64,000 bases of DNA from Paeniglutamicibacter quisquiliarum (GTDB lineage Bacteria > Actinomycetota > Actinomycetes > Actinomycetales > Micrococcaceae). Location: NCBI RefSeq assembly GCF_019084045.1, contig NZ_JAHRED010000013.1, positions 1 to 64,000 of the forward strand, in the 5' to 3' direction. The position numbers and the translations under genes are program-made. Below are positions 17,311-26,105 of this stretch, one piece after another. Position 1 is the first letter of the stretch, and each line of letters opens with the position of its first letter. The notes under the pieces were generated by a model that saw only the letters and a program-made list of their open reading frames with translations, did not search any database and was not told the origin of the DNA.

Positions 17311-18879
17311 TCAATTGTTGGTCTGGTGGCGGCGAACTATGCTCTGAAGGTCGCGGAAATTTCCCTGTACGTTGGAATAGATGTCTTTGTAGAGCTGGAA
17401 GTACTCCATATACATTTCGTGGTTCTTTTCATCGGGTTCCAGATGCTCGCGGTATTTGCACCATTCCTTGGCGACACTGAAATCATCGAATACGCCTACA
17501 CCGACTCCGGCGAGGATGGCATCTCCAAGCGGCGCTCCGGTGCGGCCCTTGAGCATGGCGGTGGGAATGCCAAAGACATCGGTGATAATCCGGCGCCAGA
17601 CGTCGCTCTTGGCACCACCTTCGTTGAAGATCAGCGGGTGGTTGATTTGCAGACCGGTTTGTTTGAGCACCGAGTAGGAATCGAAGAGAGCGTAAGCAAC
17701 GCCTTCCATGAATGCGCGGAATACGTGCCCGCGGTGATGGTGCAGCGAGAGTCCGAACATAACGGCCCTGGCGGATGTGTCCCAGATGGGCGAACGTTCG
17801 CCCATCAAGTACGGCAGAACGAGGAGTCCCTCGCTGCCTGGTGGAATATCTCGTGCTTGAAGCGTGATGAGATCGTATGAACTGACCTTCAACATTCGCT
17901 CGACGTCTACTTCGCCTTCTCCGAAGGTGTCGCGCAGGTAGCGCAGGGCCTGTCCGCCAGTCGTCGTGACCGCCACAGCCGCGAAAGTATCCCGCGGTGA
18001 AGTGGTGTATGGAATATTGACCATGCGCAGCCCATCTGGGGAATTGAGATAATCCAGATTCTGATGCACTACCCCCAATACGCCGCTGGTGCCCAGGTTT
18101 AACTGCATGTCACCCGGTTCGACTGCGCCGCCAGCGATCCAACCGGCATTGCAGTCGACCTGTCCGCCAACCACTTTGGTGCCTGCCATGAGGCCCGTGG
18201 AGCGCGCCGCTTCCGCGGAGACTTCGCCGACGATGTCCGTGCTGTCGCAGAGTCGAGGTATGAGCTCGGGGGAAATCTGGAGGCTGTCCAGAATGTCGTC
18301 CCGGAAAACGCCTTTTCGAATGTCGAAGGCCACGCCATAGAAAACCGCGGAACTGCTGTTGAGCGTATATTCGCCCGTGAGCCTTGAGACGATGAAGCCG
18401 TCGATGGTCAAAGCCTTGTGAATCCGTTCATAGACCTGCGGCTTATTGCGCTGATACCAGTACAGGTTGACGAGGTTCGGATGGTCTTCGATACGGTTCG
18501 CGGTCACCTCTTCGATCAATGATTCTCCTACCAAGTCCCGAATGATATTGACTTCTTCGGTGGCTCTGCGGTCCATCAAATTCGTGGCGGCAGCGACGGG
18601 TAGGTTTTGATCATCTACCAGCACCATCGAAGGAAGTGCACTTGATACGGCGATGCCGGCGATTTCCTGTGGCAGGCACTGAGTGTCCCGCAGTACCTGC
18701 TGGATCATTTCGCAGGTGGCGGTCCAGTATGTCTCAGGATCGTGCTCGGACCACCCGGGACGGTGGTGGAAGATGGGGTACTCGCGGTAGGCGTACGCCA
18801 AGACTTCTCCTTGATCATCAATGATGCAGGCCTTGGCACCGCCCGTACCGAAATCGATTCCAAGAAGCCGAGTGGCCAT
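17311..18879 (-). CDS. FGGY-family carbohydrate kinase (xylulokinase-like)
   Basis: A 522-residue sugar kinase of the FGGY fold. Domain I starts with LLGIDFGTGGAKACIIDDQG (phosphate 1 loop), and domain II has NLGTSGVLGVV and FNEGGAKSDVWRRIITDVFG, the FGGY signature area, then GAPLGDAILAGVGVG. WSEHDPETYW is typical of xylulokinase-like members. It should phosphorylate the pentose, tetrose or polyol brought in by the ABC transporter encoded just upstream (76-base gap). A second FGGY kinase at 24274 is of a different subgroup, so the two kinases probably act on different steps or substrates. Confidence 0.88.
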   Translation of the reverse strand: MATRLLGIDFGTGGAKACIIDDQGEVLAYAYREYPIFHHRPGWSEHDPETYWTATCEMIQQVLRDTQCLPQEIAGIAVSSALPSMVLVDDQNLPVAAATNLMDRRATEEVNIIRDLVGESLIEEVTANRIEDHPNLVNLYWYQRNKPQVYERIHKALTIDGFIVSRLTGEYTLNSSSAVFYGVAFDIRKGVFRDDILDSLQISPELIPRLCDSTDIVGEVSAEAARSTGLMAGTKVVGGQVDCNAGWIAGGAVEPGDMQLNLGTSGVLGVVHQNLDYLNSPDGLRMVNIPYTTSPRDTFAAVAVTTTGGQALRYLRDTFGEGEVDVERMLKVSSYDLITLQARDIPPGSEGLLVLPYLMGERSPIWDTSARAVMFGLSLHHHRGHVFRAFMEGVAYALFDSYSVLKQTGLQINHPLIFNEGGAKSDVWRRIITDVFGIPTAMLKGRTGAPLGDAILAGVGVGVFDDFSVAKEWCKYREHLEPDEKNHEMYMEYFQLYKDIYSNVQGNFRDLQSIVRRHQTNN

Positions 18880-18955
18880 TGATTCTTCTCCTACGTTCGT
18901 GCGCTGGCTGGAGTCGGCGCAATATTGGTTGCTGTAGTTTATACGGGGCGGATGG

Positions 18956-19978
18956 CTACTTGACCACGGCCGCTGTTCGGCGGTCGAAGGTCAACAGGAC
19001 GGCGAGAATGACCACGATTCCCTGAACGATCTGCTGGGCTGCCGGCGGCAATCCGATGATCAGCATTCCATTGGTGAGCTCAACAAGGATCAAGGTGCCA
19101 ATCAGGCCGCGGGCTGCGCCGCCCTGGCCGCCCGAGAGAGGTGTTCCGCCCATGACGATGGCGGCGATGGAGGGCAACAGAAATGAGTTGCCGATGTCGG
19201 GGGTAGCGGCGGTCGTAGAGAACAGCACCAGTACGCCTGCCAGACCACAGCAGAGGCCTCCGGCGCCGAAAGCCAGGGACTTGACCCAACGGACATTGAC
19301 GCCGCAGACTTTTGCGGCGCGCTCGTTGCCTCCGATTGCGTAGATGAATCGCCCAGTAGCGGTGCGACGCAGCCAAACAATCAGCAACAGCCAGAGGATC
19401 ACGGCATAGACCAGCGGCATTGGGAAGATCCCGAAAAGGCTCTGGTGAAAGGCCGCGTTGAGCGATCCGCTTACCAACTGGACAGGGAAGCCGCCGGAGG
19501 CCAGGAGCGCAATTCCACCAAAGACGAAGGAAGTCCCCAAAGTAACAAGGAATGACGGCAGCTTTATGTAGGAAACGATCACTCCGTTGAACAGCCCGAT
19601 CAGCAGCCCGAGGGGAAGTACCCAGAAGACAGCGGACTGCCCCATTGATTGGGCGAACAAGGCTGCCGCAACGGCACAGAGAGACACTATCGCCCCGACG
19701 GAGAGGTCGATGGACCCCATCAAGATCGGTGCCGTGCCTGCGGCGACCACCAACAGCAGCACAGAGGCCTGACGCATCATGCTGTCGAGGTTTCCCGGCG
19801 AGAGGTACTGGGCGTTCATGGTGGTGAAGATTATTGGCAGGATGACCAAGGCCGCGACCAGGAAAACCATTTGGTATCGGTCGCGCCTTGAGGCCTTTAG
19901 CGTTCCCATCGGTTTAAAAGCAGGTCCAGTGGGCATTGAGGTGCCTCGTTTGCGGCCAGTGAGTGGTTCGGTAATCAT
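18956..19978 (-). CDS. sugar ABC transporter permease (RbsC/AraH type)
   Basis: A 340-residue integral membrane protein with eight to ten helices. The segment LLLVVAAGTAPILMGSIDLS followed by VGAIVSL is the ribose/AI-2-type permease signature. YAIGGNERAAKVCGVNV is the EAA-like cytoplasmic loop that docks the ATPase. ATG 19978 has AGAGGGAG eight bases upstream. It is the only permease in the operon, so it probably works as a homodimer. It lies 20 bases downstream of the ATPase gene. Confidence 0.92.
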   Translation of the reverse strand: MITEPLTGRKRGTSMPTGPAFKPMGTLKASRRDRYQMVFLVAALVILPIIFTTMNAQYLSPGNLDSMMRQASVLLLVVAAGTAPILMGSIDLSVGAIVSLCAVAAALFAQSMGQSAVFWVLPLGLLIGLFNGVIVSYIKLPSFLVTLGTSFVFGGIALLASGGFPVQLVSGSLNAAFHQSLFGIFPMPLVYAVILWLLLIVWLRRTATGRFIYAIGGNERAAKVCGVNVRWVKSLAFGAGGLCCGLAGVLVLFSTTAATPDIGNSFLLPSIAAIVMGGTPLSGGQGGAARGLIGTLILVELTNGMLIIGLPPAAQQIVQGIVVILAVLLTFDRRTAAVVK

Positions 19979-19998
19979 CAGTGTTGCTCCCTCTAAGA

Positions 19999-21519
19999 CT
20001 AAGAAATTGACTCGGCCAGTTCGCCCAGCGTTGGTTCGGACTCGGAACGACAATCGAATTCGGCACTTACAACCCCGTCGCGAAACGCGATAATACGATC
20101 GCAAATGGGCATTAACTCTTCAGGTTCATCGCTGGCAATGAGAATCGCGACACCGCGGTCAGAAGCCTCTAGGACCAGACGAAAGATCTCTGCTTTGGCA
20201 TGGACATCGATACCACGGGTAGGTTTGTCCAGAACCACTACTCGGGCATCTTCCGACAGCGCGCGGGCGACCAGAAGCTTCTGCTGGTTTCCACCCGAGA
20301 GCGACCCGGCTGACTGGTTCAGACTCGACACCTTGACACCGAACTTGGTGACGAGGTCCTGGGCAAAAGCCTTCGCGGCATGGGGTTTGCGGGCCAGATC
20401 CTGGCGCCCCTCCGCGGCCATCGCCCCGAGTGACAAGTTGTCCTGGACCGAGTGCAGCAATGAAAGGCCCTCTCCAGCGCGGTCTGCAGGAACGAAACGG
20501 ATCCCCGCTTCCAAGGAACCTCGCACTCCGGCAGAGACCGGCTCGCCGTCGACGTTGATTGTGCCATCCTTGGCCTTGACCAGGCCCGAGACGCAACGGG
20601 CGACTGCGGTCTTCTCCTCCGACTCGCCAATGAGAGCAACGATCTCTCCTGGACGCAGTGTCATGCTAAACGGTTCGGCAATACTGGGCAGCGTCAGGCG
20701 TCGCAGTTCAAGCCGGTCCCGGTCGCCATCGATTCGTTTGTCGCGCCGGGTATGACGGACGACCTCGGTATCTCCGAGCAATAGACGGCTAAGTTGTTCG
20801 GGAGTGGTGGTTTTCGGATCAGGGGTGCCGACTACCTGTCCGTCGCGAAGCACAACGACACGGTCACTCCATTCGAGCAACTCACTGCCCCGGTGCGTGG
20901 TGAGGATGATTCCCATACTGGAACGCAGGTTGTTGATATGTTCCTCGAGGAAATCCACCTGAGATTGCGTGAGCCCGCTGGTTGGCTCATCCAACAGCAG
21001 GACAGGCTTCTCGATCTTAGCCAACCGCGCCATATACATCGCCTTGGCGATCTCCACCAGTTGTTTCTCCGCCATGGTCAGCTGGTCGACTCGCTTGGTG
21101 GCATCCAGGTCACCAAGACCGACGTCGTCAAGGAAGCCGCCGGCGATGTTGTTAATGCGATTGGGCGTAATCAGCCCAAACTTGCGGATATGGCGTTCGG
21201 TTCCTAGCGTTAGATTTTCCGCCACGGTGAGGTTGTCCATGACCGAGAGTTCCTGATAAATACGGAACACCCCCGCGCGCGTTGAATCATTGTAGGAAGA
21301 CGGCTGGAATGGGGTCCCATCGAGGGTCATCGAACCGCTGGTCGGGGCGAAATTCCCGGAGAGTATGTTTAGCAGGGTGGATTTACCGGCACCGTTGTGG
21401 CCAGCCAATCCCACTACTTCACCGAGCTTCAAGTCGAAGGAGACCGAATCCAGCGCCTTGAAGCCTTTGAAGACCTTGGTGAGATTCGTGATCTGGAGCA
21501 ATGAATCATCTGTATTCAT
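19999..21519 (-). CDS. sugar ABC transporter ATP-binding protein (two ABC domains)
   Basis: A 506-residue double ATPase like RbsA/MglA. The first domain holds Walker A GHNGAGKSTLLN and Walker B VLLLDEPTSGL; its signature motif is weakly kept (QLTMAEKQLVEIAK). The second domain has a degenerate Walker A (IGESEEKTAVAR), a good signature SLSGGNQQKLLVARAL and VVVLDKPTRGID, where Lys stands in for the catalytic Glu of DEPTRG. Such asymmetry is usual in this family. ATG 21519 follows the SBP stop after two bases, so translation is coupled. The long frame upstream to 21954 is shadow sequence. Confidence 0.92.
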   Translation of the reverse strand: MNTDDSLLQITNLTKVFKGFKALDSVSFDLKLGEVVGLAGHNGAGKSTLLNILSGNFAPTSGSMTLDGTPFQPSSYNDSTRAGVFRIYQELSVMDNLTVAENLTLGTERHIRKFGLITPNRINNIAGGFLDDVGLGDLDATKRVDQLTMAEKQLVEIAKAMYMARLAKIEKPVLLLDEPTSGLTQSQVDFLEEHINNLRSSMGIILTTHRGSELLEWSDRVVVLRDGQVVGTPDPKTTTPEQLSRLLLGDTEVVRHTRRDKRIDGDRDRLELRRLTLPSIAEPFSMTLRPGEIVALIGESEEKTAVARCVSGLVKAKDGTINVDGEPVSAGVRGSLEAGIRFVPADRAGEGLSLLHSVQDNLSLGAMAAEGRQDLARKPHAAKAFAQDLVTKFGVKVSSLNQSAGSLSGGNQQKLLVARALSEDARVVVLDKPTRGIDVHAKAEIFRLVLEASDRGVAILIASDEPEELMPICDRIIAFRDGVVSAEFDCRSESEPTLGELAESIS

Positions 21520-21521
21520 GG

Positions 21522-22907
21522 CTAGAACTTCGTCCCAAAGACGGTGGCACCGGTTGAAGTTAACCGGATGGCCTCGGCGTACGGGTTCTGTACGGCGTGC
21601 TCGGAATAGAGTTTGGTGAGCCGCTGAATGGCTCCGCCGTCGAGCGAGTCCTGCAAGGCGGGCGGGAACTCGAAGCCCTCGGGACGTTTGGTATTCAGGT
21701 CTTCGGTAAAGAACGGCACGGGATCCACCGGCGCCAGTGCCACCTGGCTGTCCCAGTCGTCCGGATGAAGGTGACGGGACATCTTCTTCCAATCGAATCC
21801 TGACGTGGCGCCTGTAGCAACACGCTTGTATTCGATGGCTGATTCCTTCGTATCGAGGACCAGCGAATCTTGGAACATCATGCGCTCGGCAGGGTCGTAC
21901 TGGATGCCATTGGTCAGGTCGAAGTTTCGTACCAACATGTACCCGCCGAGCCAAGTGCCGAAGATCGATTGAACGGCGACCACATTGGGGCCTTGAATCA
22001 ACTTGTCGAGGATCGCCAGCTGTTCGTCAGTACCACCCACCTTGATCCGGTCGTTTCCTTTTTCCTCGAGAACCGAGACAGCGCCGAGGGCAGAGGAAGA
22101 ATTGTGGCAGATGATTGCATCGATCTTGTCGAAGCGCGAGAGCATCGCTTGGACAACCGGACGAGTGTCTTGTCCGTTTTCCTTCCCGTCCTGTCGCGCC
22201 AAGACCTTGATGCCCGGGAAGCCAGCCACTGCCATGTCAAAGCCCTTCTCTCGGGCGTTGGAAGTGCGGTTGGTTGGCGCGCCCTGGATGTAGACCACGT
22301 TTCCGGAGCCTCCGATGGCCTTGAATACCGCCTCGCTTAGTGCCTTCTGGCCCAGGACTTCCCGTGGTGTGAACAACGTGGAGTACAAGTCCTGGAAGCC
22401 GGGTTCGGAAGGAACCATCCAGGGCGTTGCGGAGAATGAGGTCCCCAAAGGAATGTCCTGTTCGGCGAGGATTTCACCCATCTGTCGAACGGCGTCGTTG
22501 TTGATAGGGAAGGTTACGACCTGGCTGGCCCCGGCCGCCTTGGCGGAACGCAACTGGTTGATTTGGGTTGCCGCAGAGCCCTCGTAGCTTTGCATTCGAT
22601 AGGACAAGCCCAGGGCTGTGGCCGCCTCCTTCCCGCTTGCATTCCACATGGTGAAGTACTCGTTGGTCAGCGTGGGCACTGACGCAAGCGCGACGCCTGG
22701 GCCGGCGGCCGCGGTCTGACCGGAACCTGAACCCAAAGGCGCACTGCAGCCTGTCAGGGCCCCTCCGGATGCCAGGGCCACGGCGCCAAGGCCGAGCCCC
22801 TGAAGGAACTGTCGACGCCGCACTCCCGAGAACGCGTTGAGCTGCGCGGATGGACCGGAGGCTACGCCTGCTTCGGAATTCTTTGGATCGATCATGGGGG
22901 CTCGCAT
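21522..22907 (-). CDS. sugar ABC transporter substrate-binding lipoprotein
   Basis: A 461-residue periplasmic-binding-protein type 1 (ribose/AI-2-type) receptor. The N-terminus has a twin-arginine signal (VRRRQFLQGLGLG) and a lipobox LTGC, so it is exported folded by Tat and lipid-anchored. The mature part has the family blocks INQLRSAKAAGASQVVTFPI and KIDAIICHNSSSALGAVSVL, matching the hinge-facing ligand loops. It is longer than RbsB because of a C-terminal extension of about 90 residues. It is the first gene of the importer operon, with a 100-base leader carrying two operators. Confidence 0.9.
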   Translation of the reverse strand: MRAPMIDPKNSEAGVASGPSAQLNAFSGVRRRQFLQGLGLGAVALASGGALTGCSAPLGSGSGQTAAAGPGVALASVPTLTNEYFTMWNASGKEAATALGLSYRMQSYEGSAATQINQLRSAKAAGASQVVTFPINNDAVRQMGEILAEQDIPLGTSFSATPWMVPSEPGFQDLYSTLFTPREVLGQKALSEAVFKAIGGSGNVVYIQGAPTNRTSNAREKGFDMAVAGFPGIKVLARQDGKENGQDTRPVVQAMLSRFDKIDAIICHNSSSALGAVSVLEEKGNDRIKVGGTDEQLAILDKLIQGPNVVAVQSIFGTWLGGYMLVRNFDLTNGIQYDPAERMMFQDSLVLDTKESAIEYKRVATGATSGFDWKKMSRHLHPDDWDSQVALAPVDPVPFFTEDLNTKRPEGFEFPPALQDSLDGGAIQRLTKLYSEHAVQNPYAEAIRLTSTGATVFGTKF

Positions 22908-22990
22908 TTCATCTGAGTGTTTGCTCGACCGCTATCGGGTGGACTCTTTTGCGCGGATTCGAGGAAGTGCATCAAGGTGGAAAACGTGAA

Positions 22991-23053
22991 TCACATTTGT
23001 GAACACAGTCACGTATGTGATTCAAGGTTAGTGTCAGGCATCACATATGTCAA
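22991..23053 (-). promoter_or_regulatory. promoter and triple operator of the importer operon
   Basis: On the minus strand TTGACA (23048-23053) and TAACCT (23025-23030) are 17 bp apart. Three copies of a TCACRTATGTGA-like dyad surround them: TCACATATGTCA (23041-23052, over the -35), TCACGTATGTGA (23009-23020, just past the -10) and TCACATTTGTGA (22991-23002). The last two start 18 bp apart. A 12-base identical site and the same pair spacing occur at 30791-30820, so one regulator, most likely the SorC protein, should control both operons. The region 22908-23242 otherwise holds no gene. Confidence 0.75.
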
Positions 23054-23168
23054 CGAGCTATTGATGAATTGAAAGCCGCGCACACCCGGTCGGGCGCTCG
23101 CGAGGAAACACACAAGGTGTGGAGGGCGAGATTGGAGCAGCACGCGCAGCAGTTACGCGCACGACGAA

Positions 23169-23205
23169 TAAGGCCCTCTTGAGTGGTGAACTCGAGAGGG
23201 CCTTA
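23169..23205 (-). terminator. terminator hairpin of the SorC operon
   Basis: TAAGGCCCTCTTGAG and CTCGAGAGGGCCTTA form a nearly perfect 15-bp stem with a seven-base loop, 37 bases after the SorC stop on the minus strand. No strong T-run follows. It separates the enzyme operon from the importer operon. Confidence 0.7.
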
Positions 23206-23242
23206 ACCAAAATCCTCGGTGGTGGGTTTCGCAGCCGCTGAG

Positions 23243-24205
23243 CTACGATGCGGCGAGTGCCTTGCCCAGGGGGCTATCGACGATTAGCACATTGACAAGT
23301 CCGCCTTCGATGGCGGCCGTGACGGCCTGTGCCTTGGATTCTCCGCTGGCCACGGCCACGACCGTTTCAATCGCTTGCAGGTCGCTAAGGTCGAGGGAGA
23401 TGATGCGCTTGTTGATGGCCAGATCCAGCTGCCGTCCGGCGGAATCGTAAAACCGGCCGGAGATCTGTCCAATGGCACCGCGCTCGATCGCCTCCTCGAT
23501 TTCCTCGTCGGAGGCCCCGGCCCGCTGCAGGAACAGGTTTGAGCTGTCTAATCCGTAATGGCCGACGCCGAGAACCGCGACGTTAGAGGTTCGACCAAGT
23601 GCCAGCGCGTTGGAAACCTGTTCCGTGCGCATCAAAGCTGCGGCTGCTTGTTCATCCTGCATGGTTGCCGGCGCATTAAAGTATTGGTAGCGACCACCTA
23701 GCTTTTCAGCGAGGTTGCGCACCAGATCGTGACCCGAGAATCGGGAGTCGATGCTCAATTCCCCAGCAAGCTGAACCACTTGCACATCAACGCGGCGACT
23801 GAAGCTGGCGCTTTCGACCATCGCCTCCACTGTGCTGCCCCAACATAATCCCAGGGTCTGTCCATCGTTGAGATTTTTCTCCAGCCAGTCACAAGCGGCC
23901 TGGCCAACTGCCAGTAATCCGCGGCTTGATTCGCCGGGGTCGCTAGCTCGGCCCGGAACGACAACTACTTCGTTCACGCCCGAGTCCGAGAATTTGGCCA
24001 GCAGGCGCTGTTCGAGAGCTGGATCGCGATCCAGGGGGTATGCAATCTCGAACTTCACGATGTACTGCTCCCTGGCGGCCCGCAACATGCGTGAGACATT
24101 CGATCGTGTGACGCCGAGTTGCTTGGCGACATCCATTTGCGACTGCCCTTGGATGTAATAGAGGAACGCGGCGTGTGCGAGCCTCTCGGCACTGAGTCTT
24201 GCCAT
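23243..24205 (-). CDS. SorC family sugar-responsive transcriptional regulator
   Basis: A 320-residue regulator of the SorC/DeoR-B. subtilis/LsrR type. The N-terminal helix-turn-helix is AAFLYYIQGQSQMDVAKQLG, then VTRSNVSRMLRAAREQYIVK. The large effector domain has the sugar-phosphate-binding blocks GLLAVGQAACDWLEKNL, LGLCWGSTVEAMVESAS, VAVLGVGHY and GQISGRFYDSAGRQLDL. Family members bind phosphorylated sugars and usually repress until the phospho-inducer appears. It ends the enzyme operon 68 bases after the kinase and is the natural candidate for the TCACRTATGTGA operators. EryD of erythritol loci belongs to the same family. Confidence 0.92.
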   Translation of the reverse strand: MARLSAERLAHAAFLYYIQGQSQMDVAKQLGVTRSNVSRMLRAAREQYIVKFEIAYPLDRDPALEQRLLAKFSDSGVNEVVVVPGRASDPGESSRGLLAVGQAACDWLEKNLNDGQTLGLCWGSTVEAMVESASFSRRVDVQVVQLAGELSIDSRFSGHDLVRNLAEKLGGRYQYFNAPATMQDEQAAAALMRTEQVSNALALGRTSNVAVLGVGHYGLDSSNLFLQRAGASDEEIEEAIERGAIGQISGRFYDSAGRQLDLAINKRIISLDLSDLQAIETVVAVASGESKAQAVTAAIEGGLVNVLIVDSPLGKALAAS

Positions 24206-24273
24206 GCTGCTCCCCTTACCGGCACATCATGCGCCTTGAATGAACTTTGTACCCATTCTAGATCGAGAAAGGA

Positions 24274-25761
24274 TTAACGCTCCGGAACCGGATTTTGGGC
24301 AAGACTACGCGTGACCACCTCGCTCCACTGGTCATAGCCCTCATTGGCATAGCCGCGTTCGCCGTCTGGGCGGAAGTGCTCCCGGTCATCACCAACGGCC
24401 ATGTCGTCCTCGGGTAGATCAGCGCCAAAGGTTTTCAGGGCGACTCGGGCGACTCCGCGCGCGGTCAGTTCCCGGCTGGCAGGACGAACTATCTGACGAC
24501 CAGTCAAATCGGCCAGAAGCTGGCAAAGGTAATTGTTGCCTGCGCCCCCGCCATCGACCGACAGCGGCTCGGCGTTGGGTAGTCCACCCATCGCTTTGAA
24601 GAGGTCGAAGGCCTGGAACGCCATGCTTTCGAGGCCGGCACGCATCAAATCGTCAGGCCCAGTGTCCATGTGCAAGCCGCTGATCGTCGCCCCTGAGCCG
24701 CCAAGCCATCGCGGTGCCCCCAACTCGGTGAATGACGGCACCACGTAGATGCGTTCATCAGCAGTCAGGCCGCTGCGCTCTGGTTCCGGGATACGATCCG
24801 GCGGCAACGACAAGAGCCGGGATAACCAAGAGAGCGTGTAGCCGCTGTGGAAGGCGGACCCTTCGAGTTCGTAATCGGCACCGGCGGAATCGGTGGTCCA
24901 CGCCACCGAAGTAACCAGGGCCTCGGCACGCAACGGGTGCGGACCCAAATTCGAGCTAACGACGCAGGAGGTGCCGAACGTGACCTTGGTGTCTCCCGGC
25001 GAGTCGCACCCGTGGCCCAGCAGTGAGGCTTGCTGGTCCCCGATCATGCCTGTAATGGGGATGCGTTCGCCGATGATGCCCGGATCTGTGTGTCCAAAAT
25101 GTGATGACGTGGGGCGCAGCTCCGGTAGTGCTTGCCTGGGGATTCCCAATGCTTCCGGAAGCTGCCCGTCCCAGTCGAGCGTGTCCAGGTTCAACAGCTG
25201 ATAACGCGATGCATTGGAAAGGTCCGTGGCGTGCACCGCCCCGCCGGTCAGGGAATATAGGAGCCACGAGTCGATGGTACCCACCGCGAGCCTGCCACTA
25301 TCCGCCAGTGCGGCGAGTTCCGGACGTGCATCAAGCAACCACGCGATCTTGGAACCAAAGAAGAACGTATGGTTTCCCAGCCCGGTTGCCGCTTGGATCA
25401 GCGGGGCAAGCCCCTGGAGATCCCAGCGGCGCACGATGTCGGCGCTTTGCTGGGACATCCACATGATGCCGTCGTGTACTGGCCTTCCGGTGTCACGAGA
25501 CCATGCGATGGCTGATTCGCGCATATTGGTGATGCCAATACACAAGGGCTTCACCTCGCAGCGAGCAAGGGCCGCCCGCAACACCCTGATCGTTGCCGAG
25601 ACCAATGCGACTGGATCGATCTCTACGTGGTGCGGCCCCGTGACCTTGAGCGTGAGTTTTTCCGACGCGCCAACATGGTGGGCACCGGTCAACGGGTCAA
25701 TAATCAGGCAACGCACGGACTGCGTTCCGCAGTCAATCGCCAGAACTTGTGGATGTGCCAC
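24274..25761 (-). CDS. FGGY-family kinase (glycerol/erythritol kinase-like)
   Basis: A 495-residue kinase. VLAIDCGTQSVRCLIIDPLT is the phosphate-1 loop; GMIGDQQASLLGHGC followed by KVTFGTSC is the glycerol-kinase-type motif with catalytic Asp in GDQQ, and SVDGGGAGNNYLCQLLADLT fits the FGGY adenosine region. GTG 25761 is chosen because AAAGGAG lies six bases upstream. The glycerol-kinase-like GDQQ core plus the GlpD-like gene in the same operon point to a polyol or polyol-like triose/tetrose substrate that is phosphorylated at a terminal hydroxyl. The exact substrate is unknown. Confidence 0.88.
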   Translation of the reverse strand: MAHPQVLAIDCGTQSVRCLIIDPLTGAHHVGASEKLTLKVTGPHHVEIDPVALVSATIRVLRAALARCEVKPLCIGITNMRESAIAWSRDTGRPVHDGIMWMSQQSADIVRRWDLQGLAPLIQAATGLGNHTFFFGSKIAWLLDARPELAALADSGRLAVGTIDSWLLYSLTGGAVHATDLSNASRYQLLNLDTLDWDGQLPEALGIPRQALPELRPTSSHFGHTDPGIIGERIPITGMIGDQQASLLGHGCDSPGDTKVTFGTSCVVSSNLGPHPLRAEALVTSVAWTTDSAGADYELEGSAFHSGYTLSWLSRLLSLPPDRIPEPERSGLTADERIYVVPSFTELGAPRWLGGSGATISGLHMDTGPDDLMRAGLESMAFQAFDLFKAMGGLPNAEPLSVDGGGAGNNYLCQLLADLTGRQIVRPASRELTARGVARVALKTFGADLPEDDMAVGDDREHFRPDGERGYANEGYDQWSEVVTRSLAQNPVPER

Positions 25762-25841
25762 GTCGTTCTCCTTTAAAAACGCGTCGGTTCGCGCCCCAAC
25801 GAAGGAAACGGGGCGCGAACCGACCACCTGAATGGCGATTA

Positions 25842-26099
25842 TTATGCGTCGGGGACGCTTTCGCCTTCTTCGCCGATGTAGGCGATGATGCTGCCGGCAT
25901 TGACCGTGCTGCCCTCGGGGCAGACGATCTTATGCAGGATTCCGTCGGCAACGCACTCAACCTCGATTGTGGCCTTATCGGTTTCCACGCTCAGCAGCGG
26001 TTGGCCCATTTCGACCTCATCACCCTCTGCGGCGAGCCACTCTTCGATGTACGCTTCGTCGCTGGTCTGACCCAGCGCGGGCATGACGATGGCTTCCAT
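25842..26099 (-). CDS. free-standing lipoyl-domain protein
   Basis: An 85-residue protein consisting of one lipoyl/biotinyl domain: MEAIVMPALGQTSDEAYIEE, then the lipoylation site VETDKATIEVE with Lys42. In ordinary E2 enzymes this domain is fused to the catalytic core. Here it is separate, as is the core at 31216. It should carry acyl groups between the fused E1 encoded six bases upstream and the E2 core. No lipoyl synthase or ligase is nearby, so it must use the general lipoylation machinery. Confidence 0.9.
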   Translation of the reverse strand: MEAIVMPALGQTSDEAYIEEWLAAEGDEVEMGQPLLSVETDKATIEVECVADGILHKIVCPEGSTVNAGSIIAYIGEEGESVPDA

Positions 26100-26105
26100 G
26101 GTCCG

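Noticed and set aside
16481-24205. Autoinducer-2 (Lsr) uptake system
   Set aside because: SorC regulator, FGGY kinase and ribose-type ABC genes recall lsr, but there are no LsrF or LsrG homologues, only one permease, and a GlpD-like enzyme and E1/E2 module are added; a catabolic sugar/polyol role fits better.
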